This document shows positions 33,604 through 42,631 of a stretch of 64,000 nucleotides of DNA, in pieces; the stretch's first letter is position 1, and each line of letters starts with the position of its first letter. The position numbers were made by a program, and so were the translations under genes. Under the pieces are notes generated by a model. That model ran no database searches. It worked only from the letters and a program-made list of their open reading frames with translations, and was not told the origin of the DNA. Source of the stretch: a candidate division WOR-3 bacterium (lineage in GTDB: Bacteria > Hydrothermota > Tepidihabitantia > Tepidihabitantales > Tepidihabitantaceae); contig JANLFQ010000001.1 in NCBI GenBank assembly GCA_024653355.1, positions 496,001 to 560,000 of the forward strand. The letters are read 5' to 3'.

Positions 33604-36216
33604 TTACTTAACCACTATCGCCTTGGCAGAAACCGACTTGCCATCAATCGTCAACCGGTAGAAGTAGGTACCGTTCGCCACTCGCTTGCCTGATGCATCA
33701 CGCCGGTCCCAGGTAACCGTCTTATTACCAGGTTCTGAAACTCCATTAACCAGAGTCCGGATTAGTGAACCCGAAGCATCGTAAACACTAAGGTTTACCC
33801 GCCCAGTAGAAGGAACATTGTAACTGATTCGGCAGAAATCCCGTACCAGTGTCGGCGCGATACCATCAATTCCCTCCCAGTTGATGCTCGGTTTGCCTTC
33901 TTCAATTCCAGTAAGGGCAATGATACCTTTCTGAACATTAGGAAGGATTGCGGTGCCGTAACCACCAGCAACCCAGATGTAGTTCCCAGAAATCGACCCA
34001 CCATGGGAACGGGTAGCGGTCAGAAGCGGACGGTCCGCGGTCCATGTATGATTATTCACATCATAGCGCCAGCAGGCAGTAACAATCGAACCGGTTCGAT
34101 AACCGCCAAATACATAGATATATGTACCGCCAGAGTAAGAATAGGCAACCGCACGACCCCAGCCTAATTTGTCGGGCATCGAATCAGCCGCTACCGTCCA
34201 GGTGTTACCGAGAACCGAATACTTCCACACTGTGCCACGAGTAGAGTTGTAGTCGTTGGCTGACATTCCACCAATCACATAAATGGTGTCTCCAACCCGG
34301 GCAACCATCGGATTCCGCCGGATATCAGGCATATTTGCCATTGCGGTCCAGGAGTTGGTTGATGGGTCATACCGATAGGTATTGTTAATCGGTCCCGATG
34401 TCCCGCTCGGTGAACCGCCAAAGCAGTACACCCAGCCCGAATCCGCATACTCACCAAGCGAGTAGTAGAGCAGATCGGACTGAGGCATTGCTGCGGCTTG
34501 CGTCCAGGTGTTGGCACCGAGGTCAAGTTTGGTAAGGTAGTTGTAAAATCCACTACCAGAACTACCACCGCCAACCCAGATGATATCACCGATTCTGACC
34601 GCATCGTGGTTGTGAACACCAACACCACCACCTGCTGGATGCTGCAACCCTTGAGACCAGGTATTTGTAACTGTATCGTAAACCTGGTCATACGGATGGG
34701 ATGTATGCGGGAAGCAGTTGCCACAGATAACATGGAGATTGCCCTGAGCATCGTTGACACAGGCAACCCGGCTCACCCGGTCGGGCTGAATCGTGTCGCT
34801 CTGGGACCAGTCAATCGTGTACTGCATAACCTGAGCGGTTCCGCGCAGCGTGTCGTTCGCCCGCTCTTCATCGCCCGACAGATTAGTAAACATCGTCACA
34901 TTGTAAGTCCCACCTACCGCCCGCCACTGAGGGGAAAATTCCACATCCGCAATTGCACCCGGCGGCAATGGACCGGTATAGGTCACACTCTGTTCGTAAA
35001 CCCGCGTTGCACCGGAATCAATCCAGCAGTAAACCGGAATGTTGTACTGTCCAACTGTACCGAAGTTTTTAATCTTCGCCTTAGGAGTGATGTTGCCCGG
35101 CGTAATGACACTTGCGGGACTGACAATCTGAATTACGCCAACATCGTTGGCATTTCCGGTAGCGAGGACCTCATACTGACAGGTATCGGTGGGAGTAAAA
35201 CCACCAATTGAACCGCCATAAACCACCGCCTTGCCATCCGCATTTCCAACACCGGTGCCCCGGTAAATTGGTAATAGGACATCAGGCGTAACTGTCCAGG
35301 TCCGGGTTCCGAAGTCAAAATACTGGCAGGTGTCCATCAGCGCCATCGCCGAACTCACACCCGAATGGACAAACATCGTCTGACCAACAACACCGCTCGC
35401 TGCTGCCCAGGTCGCAATCGGCAACTGCGGGAAAATGGTGTTGTTAACCGTCCAGGTGTTTGAAACCGGGTCGTAGAACTCAGAGTGGTTCAAAACGGTA
35501 GTGTTCTGATAACCACCGGTAACCCAGATGGTATCGTGATAGACACAACCCATCGCAAAGACCCGTCCCTGATTCATATCCGCAACCTGGGACCAGCCAC
35601 TGCCCGGCGTATAGCAATAAACATTGCGAGTCGGATTGGTCGCTCCCGGCTGGTTGCAACCGCTGATGTAGTACAGTTTACCACCACAGGCTAATACAAG
35701 CGGCTGCCAGTTGTAGGTTGTACCGGTAAAAGGACCAGGACCACTCGTCCAGGTGTTGGTGCTGATACAGTACTTAAACATCGTGTCCACAGTTGTGCCC
35801 AGTGAATAGGAGTACCCCGAACAGTAATAGAGTGTATCGCCAATGATTGCCGCACCACCATTGGAGATATCAAGCGGACAGGGTGCCATCGTTTGCCAGG
35901 TTGTTGAACCAATTTGATGCCGATATAGTGCATAGGTGGTGCCGTAACCGGCAAGGGCATAAACATAGTTGCCATCAGTCGCACAGGCGTTGTCCATCAT
36001 CCTGCCCGGCATCTCGCTGTGCAACATCCAGGCATCGGTGGGAAGCGACGGATTTACTGTTCCCCAGACATAGTCGTTTGAGCCATAGGTGCCGTAGTAC
36101 AGTTTTACCTTCTGGGGTGCACTCTGGCTCAGGTCGCTCGTGGTCACATCAGAACCGGCAGCAAACACCAGTCCCAATAGACTTACTAGAGCGAGGAGCG
36201 CTACATTTTTCCTCAT
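33604..36216 (-). CDS. Secreted kelch-repeat protein with CARDB-like middle domain and sorting tail (copy B)
   Basis: 870 residues. Residues 1-352 are identical to copy A. The CARDB-like domain is close but diverged (ITPKAKIKNFGTVGQYNIPV, FTNLSGDEERANDTLRG). The second propeller is clearly different (HVICGNCFPHTSHPYDQVYD, IWVGGGSSGSGF, VYCFGGSPSG, IYVIGGMSAND, IYVFGGYRTGS, IWVAGGYG). The tail again ends WDRRDASGKRVANGTYFYRL and KAIVVK, so the extreme C-terminus is conserved while the domain before it varies. Both genes have GGAGG before the same ATG. Tandem duplication with later conversion of the 5' half is the simplest account; a fixed base plus a variable recognition face is one functional reading. 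Confidence 0.8.
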   Translation of the reverse strand: MRKNVALLALVSLLGLVFAAGSDVTTSDLSQSAPQKVKLYYGTYGSNDYVWGTVNPSLPTDAWMLHSEMPGRMMDNACATDGNYVYALAGYGTTYALYRHQIGSTTWQTMAPCPLDISNGGAAIIGDTLYYCSGYSYSLGTTVDTMFKYCISTNTWTSGPGPFTGTTYNWQPLVLACGGKLYYISGCNQPGATNPTRNVYCYTPGSGWSQVADMNQGRVFAMGCVYHDTIWVTGGYQNTTVLNHSEFYDPVSNTWTVNNTIFPQLPIATWAAASGVVGQTMFVHSGVSSAMALMDTCQYFDFGTRTWTVTPDVLLPIYRGTGVGNADGKAVVYGGSIGGFTPTDTCQYEVLATGNANDVGVIQIVSPASVITPGNITPKAKIKNFGTVGQYNIPVYCWIDSGATRVYEQSVTYTGPLPPGAIADVEFSPQWRAVGGTYNVTMFTNLSGDEERANDTLRGTAQVMQYTIDWSQSDTIQPDRVSRVACVNDAQGNLHVICGNCFPHTSHPYDQVYDTVTNTWSQGLQHPAGGGVGVHNHDAVRIGDIIWVGGGSSGSGFYNYLTKLDLGANTWTQAAAMPQSDLLYYSLGEYADSGWVYCFGGSPSGTSGPINNTYRYDPSTNSWTAMANMPDIRRNPMVARVGDTIYVIGGMSANDYNSTRGTVWKYSVLGNTWTVAADSMPDKLGWGRAVAYSYSGGTYIYVFGGYRTGSIVTACWRYDVNNHTWTADRPLLTATRSHGGSISGNYIWVAGGYGTAILPNVQKGIIALTGIEEGKPSINWEGIDGIAPTLVRDFCRISYNVPSTGRVNLSVYDASGSLIRTLVNGVSEPGNKTVTWDRRDASGKRVANGTYFYRLTIDGKSVSAKAIVVK

Positions 36217-36286
36217 ATCTTTCCTCCTGCTTTTATCTTTATCTGCTTTGAGTCCGGTTCAAGGTTACCTCGAAACCGTTGACTCC
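35161..36286 (-). repeat. 1126-bp direct repeat, copy B
   Basis: Identical by eye to 32271-33396. It covers leader, signal peptide and the first propeller of the upstream kelch gene. Confidence 0.9.
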
Positions 36287-36298
36287 CTAACTACCCAA

Positions 36299-36326
36299 AG
36301 TCTATACTTCGAAACCCCAATGTCAA
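36299..36326 (-). promoter_or_regulatory. Predicted promoter of kelch gene copy B
   Basis: TTGACA, 16 bases, TAGACT on the minus strand, starting 13 bases outside the identical block. Confidence 0.6.
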
Positions 36327-36351
36327 ATTTAAACCAATCTGCCCAAACCCG

Positions 36352-36771
36352 CTACCTGAACCGCTCGAGGACATAGTGTTTTCCATCGTAATAATATTGA
36401 ACAATCTCGCTTATCGTTAGATTGCGGCATAACATATCCGCCTTGGTACCCAACCCTCTTGGTACATAAAGATAAAACCTCGCCCCTAATGCCGCGAACC
36501 TTTGCCACTCCTGCGCCTCGTCTTGTTCAACAGTCGTTTCGGTTTCAACCTCAACAACAGTTACCAATTTGCCCGACTCTCCGTTTAGAACCACGATGTC
36601 AGGGAACAACTCCTTCCCCATCCCATCCCGGACCGCTTTGGTCTTCACCGGATGATTGGCGAAGGTAATAAGATGGGGATGAGCCGGGTTCGGGTAATGA
36701 TAACACCGTTTGATTAAGATATAAATTATATGGTCATGCTTAACCTGTTCATCGATATCTCTTTCTGCCAT
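36352..36771 (-). CDS. Small PD-(D/E)xK-like protein, unknown function
   Basis: 139 residues from the ATG at 36771, chosen because GAGGAGG sits about 6 bases before it; a start at 36879 has none. The centre reads PDIVVLNGESGKLVTVVEVETE, compatible with the PD-x(n)-E-x-(K/E) core of restriction-endonuclease-like folds, followed by a helix with glutamine (EAQEWQRF). The usual lysine is glutamate here, so nuclease activity is uncertain. A short FYLYVPRG strand follows. There is no methylase, helicase or transposase nearby. It is divergent from ispF and has its own promoter. Confidence 0.6.
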   Translation of the reverse strand: MAERDIDEQVKHDHIIYILIKRCYHYPNPAHPHLITFANHPVKTKAVRDGMGKELFPDIVVLNGESGKLVTVVEVETETTVEQDEAQEWQRFAALGARFYLYVPRGLGTKADMLCRNLTISEIVQYYYDGKHYVLERFR

Positions 36772-36825
36772 CTCAGACCTCCTCTTCGTCGCCAACCAAT
36801 TGTTAACGGCATCAACCGCTGTTAA

Positions 36826-36854
36826 ATTAAACAGCGAACAGACCCTTTTGTCAA
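36826..36854 (-). promoter_or_regulatory. Predicted promoter of the small nuclease-like gene
   Basis: TTGACA, 17 bases, TTTAAT on the minus strand, about 55 bases before the ATG at 36771. Confidence 0.55.
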
Positions 36855-36881
36855 GGAAAAATTTGCTTTTGTCCCGCACGC

Positions 36882-36909
36882 TTGACCATCAATGGAAGAT
36901 GGATAAAAT
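36882..36909 (+). promoter_or_regulatory. Predicted promoter giving a leaderless ispF mRNA
   Basis: TTGACC, 16 bases, TAAAAT on the plus strand. The TTG start at 36919 lies 9 bases after the -10 box, about where transcription should begin. Confidence 0.55.
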
Positions 36910-36918
36910 ATTACCACT

Positions 36919-37416
36919 TTGAAGCATATCTCTCCCTATCGTACCGGCATAGGTTTTGACGCCCACCTTCTCAAAAAAGGACGCCCTTTGATACTGGGGG
37001 GCGTAAATATTCCCTGTCCTTATGGCCTTATCGGTCACTCTGATGCCGATGTACTTGTTCATTCGATAATTGACGCCTTACTCGGAGCAATGGCAATGCC
37101 GGACATCGGCACACTGTTCCCGGATACCGACCCCCAGTACCTGAATGTTTGCAGTATCAACCTGTTGCAAATTGTCCTGCAACGAATCAAGCGAAATGGC
37201 TGGCAGGTGGCGCAGATGGACTCAATTATTATCACCGACCTTCCCCGCCTTGCACCATTTGTTGCGCCAATAAGAAAAAGTCTGGCAGCACAGTTGAAAA
37301 TTGCTTCCGGACTAATTGGATTGAAAGCGAAAACCACTGAAGGCACCGAAATTGCCCTAAAAAGAAAGAGTGTCGCTGCGCTCAGCATCGTGCTGCTCGT
37401 TCCCCGAAAACGATGA
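36919..37416 (+). CDS. ispF: 2-C-methyl-D-erythritol 2,4-cyclodiphosphate synthase
   Basis: 165 residues from a TTG start with no ribosome site. YRTGIGFDAHLL holds the D-x-H metal ligands, HSDADVLVHSIIDALLGAMAMPDIGTLFPDTDPQY is the IspF signature, and KAKTTEGTEI is the CDP-binding TTEG motif. The enzyme makes the cyclic intermediate of the non-mevalonate isoprenoid pathway. The rest of that pathway is not in the window. The rhomboid protease overlaps the 3' end by 4 bases (ATGA). Confidence 0.92.
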   Translation: MKHISPYRTGIGFDAHLLKKGRPLILGGVNIPCPYGLIGHSDADVLVHSIIDALLGAMAMPDIGTLFPDTDPQYLNVCSINLLQIVLQRIKRNGWQVAQMDSIIITDLPRLAPFVAPIRKSLAAQLKIASGLIGLKAKTTEGTEIALKRKSVAALSIVLLVPRKR

Positions 37417-38078
37417 TTCCTCTTTACGACGACATTAAATCCCGACGCCGACCTTACATCAATTACTTTCTTATCGGTGCCTGTTCGGTAGTATGGGCAA
37501 TCCAGTTCACCCGTTCCCCTGAAGTTTTTGAATGGCAGATAAGGCAGTACGGAATGGTACCGGTAAAAATAATCCAGGGGCAGAACCTCTGGACCCTTTT
37601 CAGTTCTATGTTTATGCATGGCGGCTGGTTCCACTTCCTGGGAAATATGCTTTATTTATGGATATTTGGTGACAATGTTGAAGATACCCTGGGCCATTTC
37701 TTTTACCTCTTTGTTTATATCTTGTCCGGACTTGTCGGCAATCTGCTTCAGGTGTTGGTCGCGCCATTTTCCCGGATTCCAACAATCGGTGCCTCGGGCG
37801 CAATTTCCGGGATAATGGGGGCTTATTTTGTTTTCTTTCCCCGCGCCCGGATTTTAACCCTGGTCCCCTTTTTCTTCTTTATACGTTTAGTTTACCTTCC
37901 GGCATCACTTCTTCTGGGATTCTGGATTCTGTTTCAAATTCTGTACGGCTGTTCATCTTCACCGGGAACCGGTGGTGGTGTCGCCTACTTTGTGCACATT
38001 GGCGGATTTGTCTGCGGGATTTTAATTGCGTTGTTAGTCAGAAAAAAAGTCCGGCGCCCGTGGTATGAAATTTATTGA
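37413..38078 (+). CDS. Rhomboid-family intramembrane serine protease
   Basis: 221 residues with six or more hydrophobic segments. The motif HGGWFHFLGNMLYLWIFGDNVED is the HxxxxHxxxN loop of rhomboids, the catalytic serine is in TIGASGAISG (GxSG), and the catalytic histidine in AYFVHIGGFVCGI. The layout matches bacterial rhomboids that cut single-pass membrane proteins inside the bilayer. It is co-translated with ispF through a 4-base overlap, though no functional link is known. Substrates cannot be told. Confidence 0.92.
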   Translation: MIPLYDDIKSRRRPYINYFLIGACSVVWAIQFTRSPEVFEWQIRQYGMVPVKIIQGQNLWTLFSSMFMHGGWFHFLGNMLYLWIFGDNVEDTLGHFFYLFVYILSGLVGNLLQVLVAPFSRIPTIGASGAISGIMGAYFVFFPRARILTLVPFFFFIRLVYLPASLLLGFWILFQILYGCSSSPGTGGGVAYFVHIGGFVCGILIALLVRKKVRRPWYEIY

Positions 38079-38079
38079 T

Positions 38080-40164
38080 TTACTCTTTCGCCTCTTCTTT
38101 TACCCGTTTTGCCTCTTCTACTATCTTTGCCGCAATCTCCCGCGGCACTTCCTCGTAATGGTCGAACTCCATCGTGAAAAATCCGCGCCCCTGGGTCATT
38201 GAACGGAGACTGTTGGAGTATTTGTACATCTCGGCGAGTGGTACCTGCGCCTTAATTACCTGTAATCCACCCTGCATCTCCATACCCATTATCCTGCCCC
38301 GGCGCGCGTTTAAATCACCTATCACATCTCCGGTGTAACGGTCCGGCACGGTTACCTCTATCCTCATAATAGGTTCCAAAAGCACCACTCCCGCCTTTTC
38401 GCAGGCATTTTTGAATGCCAGACCGCCGGCGATTTTAAACGCAATATCCGATGAGTCAACCTCGTGGTAAGAACCGTCGTAAACGGTCGCCTTGATGTCC
38501 ATCATCCGGTAGCCGGCAAGCACCCCTTTCTCCATCGCTTCCACAACCCCCTTTTCAATCGAAGGAATGTACTTCGCCGGTATCGCGCCACCATAAATCT
38601 CATCGACGAACTCAAAACCTTCACCCCTGCCTTTGGGTTCAATTCTGAGCCACACATCACCGTACTGACCTCTGCCCCCAGTCTGTTTCTTGTGTTTCCC
38701 CTGCGCCTCCGCTTTACGGGTAATCGTCTCGCGATAAGGAATCCGTGGTTTTTCAATATCGACATTCACATCAAATCGCCGTTTGAGCCGGCCGATAATC
38801 ACATCAAGATGCAACTCCCCCATGCCACTGATCAATTGCTGCCCCAGTTCGGCATTGTATTCATAGGAAAAGGTCGGGTCCTCTTCGTGGAGTCGCGCCA
38901 GTCCGTTAGACACTCGCTCTTCATCACCTTTACTCTGGGGAACAATTGCAACCGAAATCGATGGCTTGGGGAAAACTATCGGCGCCAGCCGAACCGGTTC
39001 CCGTTTGTCAGAAAGAGTATCACCGGTATGGGTGTCGCGTAACTTAACCAGAGCACCAATCATTCCGGTGGTCAGGCGCGCGACCTCAGTTCGTTCTTTA
39101 CCCTTGACAATATAAATCTGATTGACCTTCTCGTCCCGTTGATTCGTTCCATTGACCACCACCATTCCCGGCTCCAGTTTCCCGCGAAATACTCGCACAT
39201 AGTGCATATCACCAACATGTGCCTCAGAAATTGTCTTAAACACCAGCGCACACACCGGACCTTCCGGCTCGGGTTTAACCTCAACTGTCTCCTGCGTGCC
39301 AAGATGGGTTGCCGGCAAAGCCGGAATCTCAACCGGGCTGGGCAATACATCGACCGCCAGGTCCAGTATCAGGTCAACACCAACCTGGGTGAGCGCATCG
39401 CCTCCCATCAACGGGTAAACCGCACCCGCTTTAATACCCTGGCGTACTGCAGTCCGCATCTCCTCCGGGGTAATTTCCGCGCCTTCCAGAAACTTTTCCA
39501 TAAGGGTTTCATCAACTTCGGCCGCGGCTTCAATCAAACGTTCCTTCCACTGACGAATCACCTCACTCATATCGGCCGGAATCGGAACTTCCTTTCTCGT
39601 GCCACTGTCATAGATATAGGCTTTATCGTTGAGCAGGTCAACCGCTCCTTTTAAACCGTTTTCTTTTCCAATCGGAATAAATAGCGGGGTGACCTTGCTG
39701 CCAAAAATTTTTCTCACCTCTTCGGCAATAGTGTTAAAATTGGTATTTTCCCTCGTCAACTTATTAACGAAAACAACCCGCGGCAGTTGTAACTCATCCA
39801 GCCGGCGCCATGCCATCTCCGTACCGACCTCAACACCGGAAGTGGCGTCGACAACCACAACCGCACAATCAATTGCCCGGACCGCAGATACCACATTGCC
39901 AAAGAAGTCCGCATAACCCGGTGTATCCACAAGGTTAATCAAAACATCCCGGTATTCACCGTATCCCAGAGAAAGGTTAATGCTGATTTTCCGGGCGATT
40001 TCGTCCTCGTCATAATCAAGCAACGAGGTCCCGGCATCTACCGCACCCAGCCGGTTATTTTGCTTCATCGTAAAAAGTAGCGACTCACACAACGAAGTTT
40101 TCCCCGATCCGCCGTGACCGAGAAAACCGATATTACGAATTTGCTCTGCTTTATAATCCTTCAC
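38080..40164 (-). CDS. fusA: EF-G-like translational GTPase (EF-G2 type) with altered G motifs
   Basis: 694 residues from a GTG start with AGGAGG. All five EF-G domains are seen, ending in the domain V region YSNSLRSMTQGRGFFTMEFDHYEEVP. G1 reads GHGGSGKT (16-23), as in EF-G-like paralogues rather than the AHIDAGKT of main EF-G. G3 is DTPGY (80-84): the tyrosine replaces the catalytic histidine of classic EF-G, as in other EF-G2 proteins. G4 is NKLT (134-137) instead of NKxD, so the guanine-specifying aspartate is absent. It stands alone outside the ribosomal operon with its own promoter. It may act in stress, recycling or a special elongation step; the exact role is unknown. Confidence 0.85.
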   Translation of the reverse strand: MKDYKAEQIRNIGFLGHGGSGKTSLCESLLFTMKQNNRLGAVDAGTSLLDYDEDEIARKISINLSLGYGEYRDVLINLVDTPGYADFFGNVVSAVRAIDCAVVVVDATSGVEVGTEMAWRRLDELQLPRVVFVNKLTRENTNFNTIAEEVRKIFGSKVTPLFIPIGKENGLKGAVDLLNDKAYIYDSGTRKEVPIPADMSEVIRQWKERLIEAAAEVDETLMEKFLEGAEITPEEMRTAVRQGIKAGAVYPLMGGDALTQVGVDLILDLAVDVLPSPVEIPALPATHLGTQETVEVKPEPEGPVCALVFKTISEAHVGDMHYVRVFRGKLEPGMVVVNGTNQRDEKVNQIYIVKGKERTEVARLTTGMIGALVKLRDTHTGDTLSDKREPVRLAPIVFPKPSISVAIVPQSKGDEERVSNGLARLHEEDPTFSYEYNAELGQQLISGMGELHLDVIIGRLKRRFDVNVDIEKPRIPYRETITRKAEAQGKHKKQTGGRGQYGDVWLRIEPKGRGEGFEFVDEIYGGAIPAKYIPSIEKGVVEAMEKGVLAGYRMMDIKATVYDGSYHEVDSSDIAFKIAGGLAFKNACEKAGVVLLEPIMRIEVTVPDRYTGDVIGDLNARRGRIMGMEMQGGLQVIKAQVPLAEMYKYSNSLRSMTQGRGFFTMEFDHYEEVPREIAAKIVEEAKRVKEEAKE

Positions 40165-40198
40165 AATTTCCTCCTGAAAATTTATTTATTATTCTGGT

Positions 40199-40227
40199 AA
40201 TATACCGAAATTGCTAATTACAGTCAA
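40199..40227 (-). promoter_or_regulatory. Predicted promoter of the EF-G-like gene
   Basis: TTGACT, 17 bases, TATATT on the minus strand, 34 bases before the GTG start, which is preceded by AGGAGG. Confidence 0.7.
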
Positions 40228-40239
40228 GCGAAGGTAGTC

Positions 40240-40269
40240 AAAATAAAAGGGCGCCCGGAACGGGCGCCC
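40240..40269 (-). terminator. Rho-independent terminator after the CARDB secreted protein
   Basis: A perfect 9-bp inverted repeat GGGCGCCCG/CGGGCGCCC with loop GAA (40249-40257, 40261-40269) is followed on the minus strand by TTTTATTTT. Confidence 0.85.
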
Positions 40270-40287
40270 GTAATTTTCATTCGTGCC

Positions 40288-42411
40288 CTATTCCACAATC
40301 AGCGCCTTAGTTCTGATGTTAAGGTCGGGTGTACTGATATTTAAGAAGTAAACACCCCGGGCAAGAAACCGCGGCTGCCACACATAGACACCTTTTCCCG
40401 CCCGGACATCGAAAGAAACTTTATCAACCAGACGTCCCGATGCATCGTAGGCTTGAAGCACAAACCTGCCCGGTGCCGTTACACTGTAAGAAATCGCTGT
40501 TTTATTGCGGAAGGGATTGGGATTAATACTAACTTTATCAGTTAAGGTAACACCGGGCGTCTCTGCCAGACCAACATTCGCATTGTACCACTCCTGTGCG
40601 GCATCGGCATTGTTCCGGATAGCAGTTTCGTCGGTGCCGCCGACAACGGCAATCGCAAAACGTTGCGTTGCTCCAGGTTCAAGGTTAAACGGACCTGCCG
40701 AAGTAACAATCGACCAGTCATAAGCCCGGTTGGAGTTTCGCTGCCGGATGGTGCCGTTCAAAAACCGCCACTTCATCCCGTCGGTCATCGCCGAATCCGG
40801 ATACACATAAATTGCATGGTCAATCAGGCTCAGATTGGCAAACGATGCAGGCTCAAGTATCTTAACACCCACTGAGGGATTAGCCGAACTCGCCTGCCGC
40901 ATATAGGTCAGGCGCCGTACCGTATCCGAAGCACCCTGGTTAGTAGCCGGCGAAGAGCCGATGTCAAAGTCCATAAATACCCCGGCGTAGAGTCCATTAA
41001 CCGCACTCGAACCCTGGTTTCGGATGTCATAGATTATCACAACAAAATCATCGTAGTTTGTTCCGGCGCTCATATAACTGTTCTGGACCACCGTAAGGTT
41101 TTTCGGTGTCGGATGGCCGGCATCAGAAAAACTGCCGTAGAAGTGTTCGTCACCAATCACTGGTGGAACTATCGCCCGCAATGAATCCACCGCCCGCAGG
41201 TCATTGTTCACCGGACCGCTCGCGGGATTGCCAAAATGTCGGTCCGCAACATAATTGGCATCGGTGCCCATCGCAAACGAACCGTAAAACAGGCAGGATG
41301 CCGCAGTCTTGGGATAGCAGAAACCAGAACCAAGGTCGGCTTGTGGGTTGTCGTAGCCAATCGAACCAAAACAGGAGACGCTCAGTTTACAATAGCCGGT
41401 ATCGTGGTCCATAATCGCAAATACATTGGCAATGCGTGTTTGCTGACGCAAAGAGTCATTGGCACGATTCATATCGGAAGAAAGGTCGGTAAACATCGTC
41501 ACGGTATACTGGGCGCCACCCGGTCCTGTACTCCATGATGGGAAGGTCACTTCAGTTCTATTACCCGGCTGCAAGGGACCGGCAATCGTTACCGTCTGGT
41601 TGTAGATTCGGTTACCAGCCGAATCAATCCAGCAGTACACTGGAATGTTGGATTCGGCACTGGTGCCAAAGTTCGTCACCCGGGCAACCGGTTGGTAAGA
41701 ACCCGGTCCGATATTTGTTCCGGGAACAACTATCTTGGAAACGCCAACATCATGTGCTAGCCCCGGAATTCGGCTAATGACCGCCCGGATGTTACAATTG
41801 TAATCAAGACCGAGGTCGGCTAACTGCTGCCAGCGTGTTCCATTGGTCGAAATAAAACCACCCCGGTTACGCACCATCGGTCCGGCATCGCATCCAATCG
41901 GAAATCTACCCGCGGTATGGGTTAATCGCACGCATGCCCAGAAATCGGTCCCGGCTTGCATAATAAGCGGCGGATTCAAATCGATTCGCTTCCAGCGCAT
42001 TGTATCGGTTCCCGTGTAAGGTATTGATTCCAGTTTCAAGCCCGGGGTTGTATCGTTCTCTTCCCCAAAAATGAAAACATAATCATTCGAGGACTGACCC
42101 CACTGGTAAAACAAAACTGCTTTGAGCGTGCAGGCGCTCGTCGGTGTAAAACGCGCCGCGGTGTAGAATGTGCCGCCATTGGTTAATCCCACGCCGGTAT
42201 AAGGCGTGCCATCGTAATGTAGCGTCTCATCAGGCGCAAAAGGTAGCGGGAAATAAACCCCTTGAATTTCTCCCGGTAATCCGACCGGTGCGATAATTTC
42301 TTCCGACCGGCTGAGAATTGGGACATCTACTCCTTGCCTGGTTTCGGGTAATGCCGCAAGGGCAATTCCCAGGGCAAGGAAATAAATCACCCCGAGACGA
42401 CAGTACTTCAT
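40288..42411 (-). CDS. Secreted protein with CARDB-like domain and C-terminal sorting tail
   Basis: 707 residues with signal peptide ending near ALAALPE. Residues 225-325 (HDVGVSKIVVPGTNIGPG, YQPVARVTNFGTSAESNIPVYCWIDS, YTVTMFTDLSSDMNRANDSL) form the same CARDB-like domain as in the two kelch proteins. The preceding 200 residues resemble a jelly-roll with TPTSACTLKAVLFYQWG. A long middle part has no family I recognise. The last 80 residues (NPNPFRNKTAISYSVTAPG, LQAYDASGRLVDK, GVYFLNISTP) are the sorting tail. It has its own promoter, a ribosome site AGGAGG and a strong terminator, so it is a single-gene unit. Confidence 0.75.
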   Translation of the reverse strand: MKYCRLGVIYFLALGIALAALPETRQGVDVPILSRSEEIIAPVGLPGEIQGVYFPLPFAPDETLHYDGTPYTGVGLTNGGTFYTAARFTPTSACTLKAVLFYQWGQSSNDYVFIFGEENDTTPGLKLESIPYTGTDTMRWKRIDLNPPLIMQAGTDFWACVRLTHTAGRFPIGCDAGPMVRNRGGFISTNGTRWQQLADLGLDYNCNIRAVISRIPGLAHDVGVSKIVVPGTNIGPGSYQPVARVTNFGTSAESNIPVYCWIDSAGNRIYNQTVTIAGPLQPGNRTEVTFPSWSTGPGGAQYTVTMFTDLSSDMNRANDSLRQQTRIANVFAIMDHDTGYCKLSVSCFGSIGYDNPQADLGSGFCYPKTAASCLFYGSFAMGTDANYVADRHFGNPASGPVNNDLRAVDSLRAIVPPVIGDEHFYGSFSDAGHPTPKNLTVVQNSYMSAGTNYDDFVVIIYDIRNQGSSAVNGLYAGVFMDFDIGSSPATNQGASDTVRRLTYMRQASSANPSVGVKILEPASFANLSLIDHAIYVYPDSAMTDGMKWRFLNGTIRQRNSNRAYDWSIVTSAGPFNLEPGATQRFAIAVVGGTDETAIRNNADAAQEWYNANVGLAETPGVTLTDKVSINPNPFRNKTAISYSVTAPGRFVLQAYDASGRLVDKVSFDVRAGKGVYVWQPRFLARGVYFLNISTPDLNIRTKALIVE

Positions 42412-42466
42412 CTTTACCTCCTTTTGGTTCGCTTATTTCCTTCAGCCGAAAATACTGACCAATTCG

Positions 42467-42494
42467 AGTATAATTATTTATCACCGTTTGTCAA
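42467..42494 (-). promoter_or_regulatory. Predicted promoter of the CARDB secreted protein
   Basis: TTGACA, 16 bases, TATACT on the minus strand, with a leader of about 50 bases. Confidence 0.7.
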
Positions 42495-42592
42495 TAGGTC
42501 AGCATTTCATCTTTTAAATTGTCCTGATGATACCGATGGTGAAACAGCGCCAACATAGAATTCCAAAGAATTAGCAACGATTCCGGCTTTTA

Positions 42593-42621
42593 TTGACTTT
42601 TGATAAAAATTTGCTTAAAAT
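42593..42621 (+). promoter_or_regulatory. Predicted promoter giving a leaderless fabH mRNA
   Basis: TTGACT, 17 bases, TAAAAT on the plus strand. The ATG at 42632 is 10 bases after the -10 box and no ribosome site is present. Confidence 0.6.
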
Positions 42622-42631
42622 AGTTAACAAT

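Noticed and set aside
34498-35211. 237-residue plus-strand frame in the kelch gene
   Set aside because: Antisense shadow of a repeat-rich coding region, with low-complexity composition.
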